Source: an uncultured Flavobacteriaceae bacterium
Lineage (GTDB): Bacteria > Bacteroidota > Bacteroidia > Flavobacteriales > Flavobacteriaceae
NCBI GenBank assembly: GCA_947500435.1
Contig: CANMRV010000002.1
Span: 124,001-188,000, forward strand
Length of the DNA: 64,000 nt
Direction: 5' to 3'
Below, piece after piece: positions 27,346 to 36,571 of the stretch. Every line of letters starts with the position of its first letter. Position 1 is the stretch's first letter. The notes beneath the pieces are model-generated. The model was not told the DNA's origin. It worked only from the letters and a program-made list of their open reading frames with translations, and made no database searches. A program made the position numbers and the translations under genes.

Positions 27346-28869
27346 ATGCCAGACGAAAACAATCCTAAGAAAATAACTTCCGGAGAGGATTATATCAATT
27401 CCCTGCGAAATAGGAATTTAAAAGTCTATTTGTTCGGGGAAATAGTTGAAGAGCCTGTCGATAATAAAATTATTCGTCCCTCCATAAACGCACTAGCCAA
27501 AACCTATGATTTGGCAGTCAGCAATCCAGAATTGGCTTCCGTTATTTCCCCTTTTACCGGGGAAAGAGTGAGTCGTTTTCTGCATGTCTGTTTGAGCGCT
27601 GAAGATTTGGTAAAACAAAACAAAATGCAGCGTAAACTGGGCCAACTTACTGGGACATGCTTTCAACGCTGCGTAGGGATGGACGCCTTCAATGCGCTAT
27701 ATTCCGTCACTTTCGAAATGGATGAAGAATTAGGAACCACCTATCATTCTAAAATGAAAGATTTCCTAAAAAAAATGCACACCTATAATTATGTAGTTGG
27801 TGGTGCTATGACCGATGTGAAAGGAGATAGAAGCCTCGCACCACATCAACAAGAAGATAAGGATATGTTCGTACATATTACCAAACGAACGGAAGAAGGG
27901 GTATATATTACTGGGGCAAAAGCCCATCAAACCGGTTGTATCAATTCACATTATATGATGGTAATGCCCACCATGCGTTTGGGTGAAAATGATAGCGACT
28001 ATGCGGTGGTTGGTGCAGTTCGTGTTGAAGCGGAAGGGATTACTTATATCTACGGAAGACAATCATGTGATACTCGAAGTGAAGATGGAACTATCGATGT
28101 TGGGAATGCGCAATATGGAGGTCAAGAAGCTATGGTCATTTTTGAGGATGTGTTCATTCCCAATAATCTGATTTTTATGGATGGGGAATACCAATATGCC
28201 GCGATGTTGGTAGAACGTTTTACCAATTATCATAGAAGAAGTTATGTATGTAAATCCGGAGTAGGGGACGTCCTGATAGGCGCTGCTGCGGCGATTGCAG
28301 AAATGAACGGATTGACCAATGCATCACATATCAAAGACAAACTGGTAGAAATGACCCATCTCAATGAAACGGTCTACGGAACAGGCATTGCAGCTTCTTA
28401 TCAGGGCTATCAAACGAAATCAGGGAATTATATGCCAGATGATATGTTGGCAAACGTTTGTAAGCACCATGTGACTAAACTGCCTTTTGAAATCAGCCGA
28501 TTGGCTCAGGATTTGGGCGGTGGATTGGTTTCTACATTGCCTTCTGAAAAGGATTTGAATCATCCTGAAATCGGGAAACTGTTAAAGAAGTATCTCCGAG
28601 GAAAAGCCGATGCAAATACCGAGGACAGAATTCGAACGCTTCGTTTGATTGAAAACATGACTATGGGAAGAAATGCCGTTGGTTATCTCACTGAAAGTAT
28701 GCACGGCGCGGGTTCTCCTCAAGCGCAACGTATTCAAATAAGTAGAATGATGCAGCTCGAATATAAAAAACGCTTAGCAAGTATAATTTCTGGAATTGAT
28801 ATTGCGGAAAATAAAGATGAAATCGTCGAAGAAGTAGGGAGTTATTTTGAGCGTGTATTTCAGATATAA
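27346..28869 (+). CDS. 4-hydroxybutyryl-CoA dehydratase / HpaB-superfamily protein
   Basis: A 507-residue protein of the 4-hydroxyphenylacetate 3-hydroxylase superfamily. It has the [4Fe-4S] ligand set of 4-hydroxybutyryl-CoA dehydratase: GTCFQRC (C104, C108; C99 and C103 in the Clostridium enzyme) and YHRRSYVCK (His about 296, Cys about 302). The His-Cys spacing is five residues, one less than the six I recall for the clostridial enzyme. That enzyme uses FAD and a cluster to make crotonyl-CoA from 4-hydroxybutyryl-CoA through a ketyl radical, and also isomerises vinylacetyl-CoA. Plain HpaB hydroxylases lack these ligands. It closes the operon 18 bp after the CoA ligase. Activity on this substrate is inference. 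Confidence 0.8.
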   Translation: MPDENNPKKITSGEDYINSLRNRNLKVYLFGEIVEEPVDNKIIRPSINALAKTYDLAVSNPELASVISPFTGERVSRFLHVCLSAEDLVKQNKMQRKLGQLTGTCFQRCVGMDAFNALYSVTFEMDEELGTTYHSKMKDFLKKMHTYNYVVGGAMTDVKGDRSLAPHQQEDKDMFVHITKRTEEGVYITGAKAHQTGCINSHYMMVMPTMRLGENDSDYAVVGAVRVEAEGITYIYGRQSCDTRSEDGTIDVGNAQYGGQEAMVIFEDVFIPNNLIFMDGEYQYAAMLVERFTNYHRRSYVCKSGVGDVLIGAAAAIAEMNGLTNASHIKDKLVEMTHLNETVYGTGIAASYQGYQTKSGNYMPDDMLANVCKHHVTKLPFEISRLAQDLGGGLVSTLPSEKDLNHPEIGKLLKKYLRGKADANTEDRIRTLRLIENMTMGRNAVGYLTESMHGAGSPQAQRIQISRMMQLEYKKRLASIISGIDIAENKDEIVEEVGSYFERVFQI

Positions 28870-28963
28870 AAGTCACACCGTACTATCCTTTTAGAATTAT
28901 CATCGAATGCGTAAAATAAATAATTTAAATAGCGTTTAAGTGTAGGCAGTATTGTTGTTAAAA

Positions 28964-28977
28964 GTGATAATTATCAC
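28964..28977. promoter_or_regulatory. perfect palindrome GTGATAATTATCAC, Crp/Fnr-like operator
   Basis: A 14-bp perfect inverted repeat in the 159-bp gap before the TonB-dependent receptor gene. It contains GTGA-N6-TCAC, the core of the Crp consensus, and also TGAT-N4-ATCA, the core of the Fnr consensus. A weak -7 candidate, TATCTTCG at 29000-29007, would put the palindrome centre about 41 bp before the predicted transcription start, the class II activator position. The partial Crp/Fnr gene at the left edge shows that such regulators exist in this genome. A Fur-type site is a second reading. Confidence 0.45.
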
Positions 28978-29028
28978 AATTCGCGACCAAATATCTTTTT
29001 ATCTTCGCCAACTTAAATCCAAACATCA

Positions 29029-31845
29029 ATGAACAAGGCAAGCTTTCCTTTATTCCTAATTTTCTGTTTTGCATTAACTACTTCCCTTTTTGCTCAAGTA
29101 ACAATTAGCGGTACTGTGAATGATCAATCGGGAGAACCGCTCGTTGGGGCAAATGTTCTTTTGAAACCTTCCAATCAATTTGGTATCTCCGACAACAATG
29201 GAAATTTCCAAATTGTTGAGGTTAACTCTGGGGATTATTCAATTGTAGTGAGCTATTTGGGACTCAAAACTAGCATGGATGCAATAACCGTTGGAACGGA
29301 GAACATTTCTTTGTCATTTTCATTGGAGGAAGACCTTCTGAATTTGAACAATGTTGTAGTTACTGGAAATTTTGACCCACGTGTTCAATTGGAATCTAGT
29401 ACTGCTGTTACCACAATTAGTTCAGAAGCTTTACAACAGACTTTTTCCAGGGGAACGGCTGATGTTTTGCAGGCTATTCCAGGAACGTTTACCGACCCAT
29501 CCGCTGGGGAAGTTTTTACCAAAGTATATTCACGAGGTATTTCAGCTTCTGCAGAAGATGATTTAGGATGGTATTACGTTTCGTTACAGGAAGACGGACT
29601 CCCAGTAAGTCTCGTTCAACATTCATACTACACTCCAGAACTCTTTCATCGCTTGGATTTAACTACTGATAAAGTAGAAGGAATCCGTGGCGGAAGCGCT
29701 GCAATAACCGCGCTAAATGCGCCCGGCGGGATTTATAATTTTATATCGAAAGGAATAAGTAATGATTTTGCAGGAGAGGTTCAGGTTCAAGGAGGTTTAC
29801 AGGGAGAAAACAATCCGTTCTACAGAGCTGATGTTGTATTTAGCGGTCCGTTAGGAAACAATTGGTTCTACAGCGCTGGCGGACATTACCGTCGTGATGA
29901 AGGCGCTCGTAATACGGATTTTACCTTTAGCAAAGGCGGACAAGCAAAATTCAATTTGACCAAAGTCAACGATAAGGGCTATTTCAAATTTTATGGAAAA
30001 ATACTGGATGATTTTACAAACCGTTGGACGGGCGTAGCCGCAACCAATTGGGATGACCCTCAAGCAGCTTTCGGACAAGATTTCAATACAACTTCACTTT
30101 TAATGCCTGCTTTTTCAGCAAACATTCCAGACGGAAGGCGTTTGTCAGAAGAGGCATCAAATAAATTTGACCCGTCTCAAGGAGTTCATGCGCAAGACCG
30201 TGCCTTCGGAGTTGACTTGCTTCAAGATCTCGGTAATGGATGGTCTGTGCGAAACAATTTAAAGTTCTCCAATAAAAGAGCCAATTGGCAGACCTCTATT
30301 AGTAACAACTTTGTATCGCTAAACAATCCTTTGGCCTATTTCATTAGTGGAGCTCAATTTCCTATCGGACAAGTTGTTTTTCGAGATGCCAATACAGGTT
30401 CTGAAGTTTCCCGAATTGATAACAGTGGCATTTTGGCTGGTGAATCATTTCAATATTTAGGTGCTGGCACTTTACCCAATGATGCGATAATGGGCACTGC
30501 TACTTGGCTTAAAGATAATTCGGCCAAAGAATGGATGGACCAATTGACCTTTCGCAAGAAATCTGAAAACCACGATTTGAATTTTGGTCTTGCAGGAGGC
30601 TTTTCGAATACCGATATGTTCACCCAAGGTAGTTTTGGTTTCGTTACCTATGAACCGAATCCGAGAATGCTTCGTGTTACTTTAGAAAACCCAGGGCAAC
30701 CTGTACTTGCTTTATCCGATGAAAATGGAGTTAGTAATTATGGTGGACTTTTCTATATAAATTCGCGAGCCAAAGTAAGTCAGATAGCTGCCTTTGTAAA
30801 TGACCGCTGGAAGATTGCTGAAAAGTTCCACCTTGATATGGGCCTTCGTTATGAAACTATAAACCATGATGGTAGTAACGACCGATTTGCACCTTTTGCC
30901 CAAGATGGCGGTCTTGATGGAGATCCAACTACCGCCTACGATAATGGGGTTTTGACGCCTACAGGAGAACGGGATGAGTTTGATTATAATTATTCTTATT
31001 TATCACATTCTATTGGACTTAATTATAAGTTTCAGGAAGATGCAGCGTTTTTCGCCCGTTTTTCTGGAGGAAACAAGGCACCAGAATTAAGCTATTATTA
31101 CAATAACTTTTCCAACGTTCCTATCAATCAAAAAGGAGAGGTGCAAAAAGTCAATCAAGTGGAAATGGGCTTGAAATGGAATCTACCTAGTTTCTCATTT
31201 ACTACAACTGCATTTTGGAGCCAACTTCGAAATATTGGAGTTGGTAATTTTGAATTTGACGGAGAAACTAATACCGTTTTTTATACGCCAATACAATTCA
31301 ATAGTTCAAGGACGATAGGGTTGGAGTGGGAGAGCGTCTACGCACTTACATCAAATTTGAAATTAGCATTCAACGGAACCTTACAAAACCCTATTGCAAC
31401 GGACTGGACCATTTATGATGCTGCAGGTTCTGTAGACATAGGCGATGATTCCGTTGTTGATTATTCAGATAATGTACTTCCTTTTAACCCAAAAGTGATG
31501 TTCAACCTTGGAGCGGAATATCAGAAGGATAAATTTGATGCTTTTTTGAGATGGCAATTTATGGGAGAGCGTGAGGGCAATATCGCTAACGCATTCCAAT
31601 TACCTTCCTATAGTATTTTTAATGGAGGCGTAGGGTATTCTATTAATAAGAACCTATCTGCTAGCTTCGTTGTAACTAACCTATTCAATTCAGAAGGTTT
31701 GGCTAATTTCTTCGGTGCCAATAGCTTCGGCGCCAATGCGAATGGGGCAACTAATGACTTTATACAAAACAATCCCGATGCGAGTTTTGTGGTAGTTCCC
31801 GTATTGCCAAGAGGGAGTTTATTAAAATTGAGCTATAAGTTTTAA
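29029..31845 (+). CDS. TonB-dependent outer-membrane receptor
   Basis: A 938-residue outer-membrane transporter. It has a signal peptide (1-22, ending SLFAQ), a carboxypeptidase-regulatory-like domain (GTVNDQSGEPLVGANV, about 27-108), then the plug with VEGIRGGSAAITALNAPGG (about 215-235). The 22-strand barrel ends in an aromatic residue (LSYKF). No SusD-like partner gene is next to it, so it is not a standard SusCD glycan pair. A siderophore, cobalamin or small-ligand role is as likely as sugar uptake. The gene stands alone, with its own palindromic operator upstream and a terminator 6 bp downstream. Substrate unknown. Confidence 0.9.
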   Translation: MNKASFPLFLIFCFALTTSLFAQVTISGTVNDQSGEPLVGANVLLKPSNQFGISDNNGNFQIVEVNSGDYSIVVSYLGLKTSMDAITVGTENISLSFSLEEDLLNLNNVVVTGNFDPRVQLESSTAVTTISSEALQQTFSRGTADVLQAIPGTFTDPSAGEVFTKVYSRGISASAEDDLGWYYVSLQEDGLPVSLVQHSYYTPELFHRLDLTTDKVEGIRGGSAAITALNAPGGIYNFISKGISNDFAGEVQVQGGLQGENNPFYRADVVFSGPLGNNWFYSAGGHYRRDEGARNTDFTFSKGGQAKFNLTKVNDKGYFKFYGKILDDFTNRWTGVAATNWDDPQAAFGQDFNTTSLLMPAFSANIPDGRRLSEEASNKFDPSQGVHAQDRAFGVDLLQDLGNGWSVRNNLKFSNKRANWQTSISNNFVSLNNPLAYFISGAQFPIGQVVFRDANTGSEVSRIDNSGILAGESFQYLGAGTLPNDAIMGTATWLKDNSAKEWMDQLTFRKKSENHDLNFGLAGGFSNTDMFTQGSFGFVTYEPNPRMLRVTLENPGQPVLALSDENGVSNYGGLFYINSRAKVSQIAAFVNDRWKIAEKFHLDMGLRYETINHDGSNDRFAPFAQDGGLDGDPTTAYDNGVLTPTGERDEFDYNYSYLSHSIGLNYKFQEDAAFFARFSGGNKAPELSYYYNNFSNVPINQKGEVQKVNQVEMGLKWNLPSFSFTTTAFWSQLRNIGVGNFEFDGETNTVFYTPIQFNSSRTIGLEWESVYALTSNLKLAFNGTLQNPIATDWTIYDAAGSVDIGDDSVVDYSDNVLPFNPKVMFNLGAEYQKDKFDAFLRWQFMGEREGNIANAFQLPSYSIFNGGVGYSINKNLSASFVVTNLFNSEGLANFFGANSFGANANGATNDFIQNNPDASFVVVPVLPRGSLLKLSYKF

Positions 31846-31850
31846 AATAA

Positions 31851-31876
31851 AAAGAGGGCTTGCCAACCCTCTTTTC
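31851..31876 (+). terminator. rho-independent terminator after the TonB-dependent receptor
   Basis: Perfect 8-bp stem AAAGAGGG (31851-31858) / CCCTCTTT (31867-31874) with an 8-base loop and T-rich flank, 6 bp after the stop codon. Because A and T runs flank both sides it could work in both directions. Confidence 0.8.
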
Positions 31877-32044
31877 TTTGAAATCCTATCTTTTGGATTT
31901 CAAAACACTAACCAAACCAAATATATGTATATTCTTACTTATAATGAAATAAAATAGCGTTAAATTACTAAATTTAAGATGTGTTTCAACAACAGTGCTA
32001 TGACTCTTGAAGCGCAGTAGCTTGATGGTTTCTGATTGTGGTAG

Positions 32045-32315
32045 TTATTTAATAATAGTTATGCCATTTTGATTTTTAGTATTTTCGCTGTGTTCATCTA
32101 AAGTTAAATACCATTTCAACAGATTGGGTGAAGTTGCAGAATTCAAAAAAACATCGCATGTTAAAACCACGTTCATGCCCTTTTTTTGGACATCAGATAA
32201 AACTAGGCTTTCGAGATATAGCACCTTAAACTTATTTGGAGCAATTATTCAAATACAAATTTAGTATGTCCTAATATTTTATTATTAATTTCCGATAAAC
32301 ACAATTTGGTTCTCT
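32045..32315 (-). pseudogene. possible frameshifted continuation of the 32.3-32.6 kb gene
   Basis: Two short open pieces continue the minus-strand frame that stops at 32316. One, in the next frame, reads LERTKLCLSEINNKILGH and on to a TAA at 32245-32247. The second is open from 32248 to the TAA at 32045 (67 codons, with a GTG at 32224), containing DVQKKGMNVVLTCDVFLN and LLKWYLTLDEHSE. Both have a protein-like composition. The reading that they are one gene with two frameshifts is an inference; a separate 59-residue protein from the GTG is the alternative. No family recognised. Confidence 0.3.
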
Positions 32316-32579
32316 CTAGTTTCTTTTTCTTAATGGTATTTTCAAGACCATGTGAACAGTCATCGTTGTATTGTATAGCAAATTATATGTAAAATGATAT
32401 CCCTCTTTGAAAGTTATAATTTTATAGATGTCTTCTTCATAATTGATATCCAAACTAAAGCTTCCGTCATCAGACGGAAAAATATCAACAACCTTTTCAT
32501 TCCTAATATTAAAAAGGGTCACCATTGTGTTTTTCAAGGGCATGCTGGTGCTTGAATCGAAAATACTACCATATATCAT
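32316..32579 (-). CDS. short carboxypeptidase-regulatory-like (Ig-like) domain protein or gene fragment
   Basis: An 87-residue frame whose first 60 residues follow the pattern of a CarboxypepD_reg-like beta-sandwich: G-x-I-x-D then a polar stretch, PLKNTMVTLF, then DDGSFSLDI and FKEGYHF. Such domains normally sit inside TonB-dependent receptors, OmpA-type or adhesin proteins. This one begins directly at the domain with no signal peptide, so it may be a fragment left from a larger gene. The sequence beyond the stop continues with open frames in other phases (see the next pieces). It has an ATG start at 32579. Expression is doubtful. Confidence 0.45.
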   Translation of the reverse strand: MIYGSIFDSSTSMPLKNTMVTLFNIRNEKVVDIFPSDDGSFSLDINYEEDIYKIITFKEGYHFTYNLLYNTTMTVHMVLKIPLRKRN

Positions 32580-33138
32580 TTTGCTAAGCCTCTTATTTTA
32601 TTAAAAAATTAGACAACTACTCTACATTGTTTGTTGTTCGAGGGCGGAATTACTCTCCTTTTGCTTAGAACTACTTAGGTCTTATATAAATACGTATGAA
32701 ATATATTACATAATAACAATAATTTCTTTATTAATTATAGTTAAGTTACTAAAATTGAAAGTTAAGTATAATTGATTATAAGAAAATTATAAGAAAATTA
32801 TAAGAAAATTATATGTATAATGTTGATTATGTACTTTTGAGCATATAAAATCTATATATGATCTATTCAATATCACTTCAAATATTTGGTAATAGTACCT
32901 GTCTTACAAAATTGAAAAAGAATAAGGGGTAAAGGCTTTACTTGATTGCTGGGATTTATAATTTTGAACCCAAATACCCAAAGTAACATTTGGCTTTCGC
33001 AAAAATGACATAGACTTGTTGTCCTTATCTTATTTGATTACCACAAAATAAATTCTAGATATATTAAATCTTATAGATAATGATTTCAATCTTATCACAT
33101 TGTAGTATTTTAGCAAACTACTGAAAGGCTGTAGCCAT
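32580..33138. other. 559-bp AT-rich gene-free stretch
   Basis: Nothing coding on either strand. It holds three and a half copies of an 11-bp direct repeat (32776-32812) and otherwise low-complexity A/T sequence. It probably contains the promoter of the DUF255 gene near its right end, but no clean -33/-7 pair is seen. Confidence 0.45.
32776..32812. repeat. 11-bp tandem repeat TTATAAGAAAA, three full copies
   Basis: Three exact head-to-tail copies at 32776-32786, 32787-32797 and 32798-32808, then TTAT. The repeat length is close to one helical turn, so it could be curved DNA or simply replication slippage. Confidence 0.85.
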
Positions 33139-35250
33139 ATGGATTCATCGAAACCGCTTAAATTTTACACGAAGAGCTTTTTAATTGCGATTTTTAGCTT
33201 ATTGTATTCCTGTAAGGGGGATATGAAGCCCGAAAAAACTCATGCCTTCACCAATGACCTGATTCATGAGACGAGTCCGTATTTATTGCAGCACGCACAT
33301 AACCCGGTTAACTGGCGGGCGTGGAGTCCTGAAATATTTGAGGAAGCACAAAAGAAAAATAAACTGGTGCTAGTGAGTGTCGGATATTCTTCTTGTCATT
33401 GGTGTCATGTGATGGAAAAGGAGACTTTTGAAGATGAAGAAGTCGCCAAAATGATGAATGAGAATTACATCAGCGTAAAAGTAGATCGAGAGGAACGACC
33501 TGATGTAGACCAAGTATATCAAACCGCTATTCAACTTATTGGTGAGAATGGTGGTTGGCCACTAAATGCTATAACACTCCCCAATGGAAAACCTCTTTAT
33601 CTAGGCACCTATCTTCCGAAAGAACAGTGGAATGAGGTGCTTCTAAAGGTGAATACTTTATATAGGGAAAATCCGGAGCAGGCAAATTCGTATGCGGATG
33701 GATTATCCCAAGGAATTCAAGAAACCAATCTTCTAGAGGTTTCCTCTGAGTTTGAAAAACTTACTGTAGAAGCATTACAATCTAGTATAGAAAACTGGAG
33801 GCCTCAATGGGATGCCGATTTAGGAGGAGATAAAGGACCTCAAAAGTTCATGTCTTTCAATTCACTGAATTTTTTGTTGGACTTTGGAGTATTGACGAAA
33901 GATGCTGAAACATTAAAACATGTTGAAAACACTTTGAGCAAAATGGCGAACGGAGGTATCTATGATCACATAGGTGGAGGCTTTTATAGATACAGCACCG
34001 ATCCGCAATGGAAAGTGCCTCATTTTGAAAAGATGTTGTATGACAATGCGCAGGCCATTGGACTCTATTCAAAAGCATATGCTGTTTTTAAAGAACCAAT
34101 TTATAAGGATATCGTTTTTGAAACCGTTGCTTTTTTAGATCGAGAAATGAAAAACCCAGAAGGAGGATACTATGCCACACTTGATGCTGATAGTGATGGG
34201 GAGGAAGGGAAGTTCTACGTTTGGAATCTAGAAGAATTGAATTCTGTTTTAGGGAAAGACTTTGAACTTTTTGCTAAATACTTCAATATACAGGAACAAA
34301 ATGCTTGGGAAGAGCACAAGTACATTTTATATAAGAGTGGGGATGAGGAAGGATTCCTAGGGGAAAACGGAATTTCCACATCAGATTTTACAAGGCTAAA
34401 ATCTGAATGGCGCACCAAGCTTTTGGAAGCGCGGGAGAGTAGGGTTCGCCCAAATACTGACGATAAAATTTTGACTTCGTGGAACGCGCTATTAACCAAA
34501 GGGCTTACGGAAGCCTATGGAACTTTTGGAGAGGTTTCTTTCCTAAATAATGCAACAAGCACTTTGGATTTTGTTCAGTCAAAGAGTTATTCCAAAGGAA
34601 AATTGCTTCACTCCTATAAAGAGGGGAGCAAGCAGGATGCCTCTTTTTTGGAGGATTATACTTTTTTGGCGGATGCCAGTCTGGAGTTGTATAGTGCAAC
34701 CACCGATATTAAATATCTGGACTTTTCAAAAGAACTAACCAAAGTAGTCGAACGTGATTTTACCGATGAGGCAACCGGGATGTATACTTTTAGCAAGAAC
34801 CAAGAACTCATCTCGAAAATCATCAAAACGAATGATGGGGATATTCCATCGGCGAATTCGGTAATGGCGCATAATCTTTTAAGATTGGGTCATATCGATT
34901 ATAACAAGGAATATCTCAGTAAAGCCAAAACTATGCTTACCACATTGCTGCCCAGGCTAAATGAATACCCTAATGGTTATGCACACTGGAACAACCTTTT
35001 ATCAAATGTCACGCACCCTTATTTTGAAATTGCCGTGGTTGGTAAAAATGCAGAGCAGTTAGTAAAAGCACTTCAAGAAAAAAATATTCCGAATGCTTTG
35101 ATTGTGGGGAGTACAATTGATAGCGAAGCACCTTTATTTAAGGATCGTTATTTTGAAGACGAGACCTTTATTTATGTATGTCAAAATAGTACGTGCAAGC
35201 TTCCTGTAAAGACTGTTGACGAAGCTGTTAAACAGATGGATAATTTTTAA
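33139..35250 (+). CDS. DUF255 thioredoxin-domain lipoprotein (YyaL/SPATA20 family)
   Basis: A 703-residue protein with a lipoprotein signal (FSLLYSC, Cys about 25). Next comes the N-terminal thioredoxin-like DUF255 domain: [11 protein letters not shown], then the CxxC centre in [12 protein letters not shown] (about 86-97) and [10 protein letters not shown]. The remainder is an alpha/alpha six-barrel with [10 protein letters not shown] and an N-acyl-glucosamine-epimerase-like fold. Length is normal for the family. The molecular role of the family is not established; a redox or sugar-processing function at the cell envelope is guessed. Start ATG at 33139 fits the signal peptide. It ends at a convergent boundary formed by GC-rich inverted repeats. 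Confidence 0.88.
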   Translation: MDSSKPLKFYTKSFLIAIFSLLYSCKGDMKPEKTHAFTNDLIHETSPYLLQHAHNPVNWRAWSPEIFEEAQKKNKLVLVSVGYSSCHWCHVMEKETFEDEEVAKMMNENYISVKVDREERPDVDQVYQTAIQLIGENGGWPLNAITLPNGKPLYLGTYLPKEQWNEVLLKVNTLYRENPEQANSYADGLSQGIQETNLLEVSSEFEKLTVEALQSSIENWRPQWDADLGGDKGPQKFMSFNSLNFLLDFGVLTKDAETLKHVENTLSKMANGGIYDHIGGGFYRYSTDPQWKVPHFEKMLYDNAQAIGLYSKAYAVFKEPIYKDIVFETVAFLDREMKNPEGGYYATLDADSDGEEGKFYVWNLEELNSVLGKDFELFAKYFNIQEQNAWEEHKYILYKSGDEEGFLGENGISTSDFTRLKSEWRTKLLEARESRVRPNTDDKILTSWNALLTKGLTEAYGTFGEVSFLNNATSTLDFVQSKSYSKGKLLHSYKEGSKQDASFLEDYTFLADASLELYSATTDIKYLDFSKELTKVVERDFTDEATGMYTFSKNQELISKIIKTNDGDIPSANSVMAHNLLRLGHIDYNKEYLSKAKTMLTTLLPRLNEYPNGYAHWNNLLSNVTHPYFEIAVVGKNAEQLVKALQEKNIPNALIVGSTIDSEAPLFKDRYFEDETFIYVCQNSTCKLPVKTVDEAVKQMDNF

Positions 35251-35265
35251 AGACTACGTTTATCC

Positions 35266-35473
35266 AAAGTTCCTTCCCCAGAAAGGGGAAGGTGGCCTGT
35301 CCGCCTCTGGCGGACAGGGTCGGAAGGGGTTTAGGCCCAAACCATTATCATTTTTCTTAGATCCTTATTTCTAACGCCAAATTTTATTTCAAGTTATTAC
35401 GGCATAGCCTTGCGGGTTACCCCTTCCGACCGCTAAAGCGCCCACCTTCCCCTTGCAGGGGAAGGAACCTTTA
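35266..35473. repeat. inverted pair of GC-rich palindromic repeat elements
   Basis: Two related elements of about 60 bp face each other (35266-35332 and 35415-35473). Each has an inner CCTTCCCC/GGGGAAGG hairpin and the sequence TCGGAAGGGG. The left one also carries a perfect 10-bp stem CCTGTCCGCC (35296-35305) / GGCGGACAGG (35309-35318); in the right one this stem is replaced by gcgctttagcg. They are far more GC-rich than their surroundings and lie exactly between convergent genes (DUF255 and gluconolactonase), so they may also act as a bidirectional terminator. They look like dispersed REP-like elements. Confidence 0.8.
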
Positions 35474-35478
35474 CTTGA

Positions 35479-36549
35479 TTATTTTAGAGCTACCGATAAG
35501 ACATAATCATCAGCGGTCATAAAAAGTGTTTTCTCGTCTGTGGTCAATGCACAGTTAGCCGTTTTTTGCCCTGTGTTGATTCTAGCTAATATTTTTCCAC
35601 CAGCATCAAAAATCCATACGCCACCCGGACCCGTAGCAAAAACGGTTCCATTCGAATGCACTTTCAAACCATCAGGAAGCCCTTGTTGCCCTTCTTTTCC
35701 CACCAAATGGGTTGCATCGGCTAGTATGGTTTTATTTTTTGCTTTACCGGGCTCCATCAAGTCATAGCCATACCAAACCGCTTTCTCAGGATTTGATTCC
35801 GCAACATAAAGGGCTCTTCCGTCAGGAGATAGTCCTATTCCATTCGGAAATTTAATTTGAGCATCTACCAAAATCAATTCTCCAGAAGTCAATAAACAGT
35901 ATACTCCTTGAAAGTCCAATTCCTTTTCCGTGTCGTTCAATCGCTCCGGTAATCCGTACGGGGGATCTGTAAAGTATAGGTTGCCCATTTTATCAAAAAC
36001 GCCATCGTTGGGGCTATTTAATCTTTTCTCTTTGTAGCCTGTTACTATTGGTGAATAATCTGCGGCTGGATTATCCAGAGAGGTTTTCATTTTTGAAATC
36101 CTTCGGTCACCATGTTGCATTAGCACCAATTCTCCCCGTGTATTTAAAAGTAAACCGTTTGAGCCTGGTTCACTACCTTTAAAGTCCTTTCCGGTAAACC
36201 CAGACGGGCTCAGATAGGTTGTGGTATCATTTTTGAAATCCAACTTGTAGACTTTGTTATTGGGAATGTCAGAGAACAAAAGATACTTTCCATCTTCTAT
36301 CCAAAGCGGACCTTCCGTCCATTCAAAACCACCTGCAAGAACATTGATTGTGGCATCAGGTTCAATGATGTCTAATGCCGCATCATCTAAGATTTCAATC
36401 AAAAATTTAGAGCTAATGTCATCTGCGCTATAAGCTTCTACAGCTATGTCGACCGCCTTTGTTTCCTCCTTTTTTGTTTCCTTGCATGAATTAAAAGAAA
36501 GTAAAAAGAGTGGGGCAATTACGCCCATAATATACTTTGTTTTCATCAT
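35479..36549 (-). CDS. SMP-30/gluconolactonase-like lipoprotein
   Basis: A 356-residue periplasmic-facing lipoprotein (lipobox region LLSFNSC, Cys about 22) with the six-bladed beta-propeller of the SMP-30/gluconolactonase/LRE family. Visible blade motifs are FEWTEGPLW (with the metal-binding Glu), LLFSDIPNNKVYK, NSPNDGVFD, LYFTDPPYG and FPNGIGLSPD. These Glu, Asn and Asp residues match the calcium/zinc site of lactonases. It may hydrolyse a sugar lactone formed outside the cytoplasm. The phytanoyl-CoA-dioxygenase-like gene lies upstream at about 20 bp, so they are probably cotranscribed. Confidence 0.87.
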   Translation of the reverse strand: MMKTKYIMGVIAPLFLLSFNSCKETKKEETKAVDIAVEAYSADDISSKFLIEILDDAALDIIEPDATINVLAGGFEWTEGPLWIEDGKYLLFSDIPNNKVYKLDFKNDTTTYLSPSGFTGKDFKGSEPGSNGLLLNTRGELVLMQHGDRRISKMKTSLDNPAADYSPIVTGYKEKRLNSPNDGVFDKMGNLYFTDPPYGLPERLNDTEKELDFQGVYCLLTSGELILVDAQIKFPNGIGLSPDGRALYVAESNPEKAVWYGYDLMEPGKAKNKTILADATHLVGKEGQQGLPDGLKVHSNGTVFATGPGGVWIFDAGGKILARINTGQKTANCALTTDEKTLFMTADDYVLSVALK

Positions 36550-36571
36550 GAAAGAAATATACTAAAATCCA

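Noticed and set aside
29029..31845. TonB-dependent receptor considered as the SusC of the fucan locus
   Set aside because: No SusD gene follows, it is followed at once by a terminator, and it is 10-30 kb from the fucose and sulfatase genes.
35266..35473. GC-rich repeats considered as CRISPR array or insertion-sequence ends
   Set aside because: Only two copies, inverted, without regular spacers, and no transposase or target duplication nearby.
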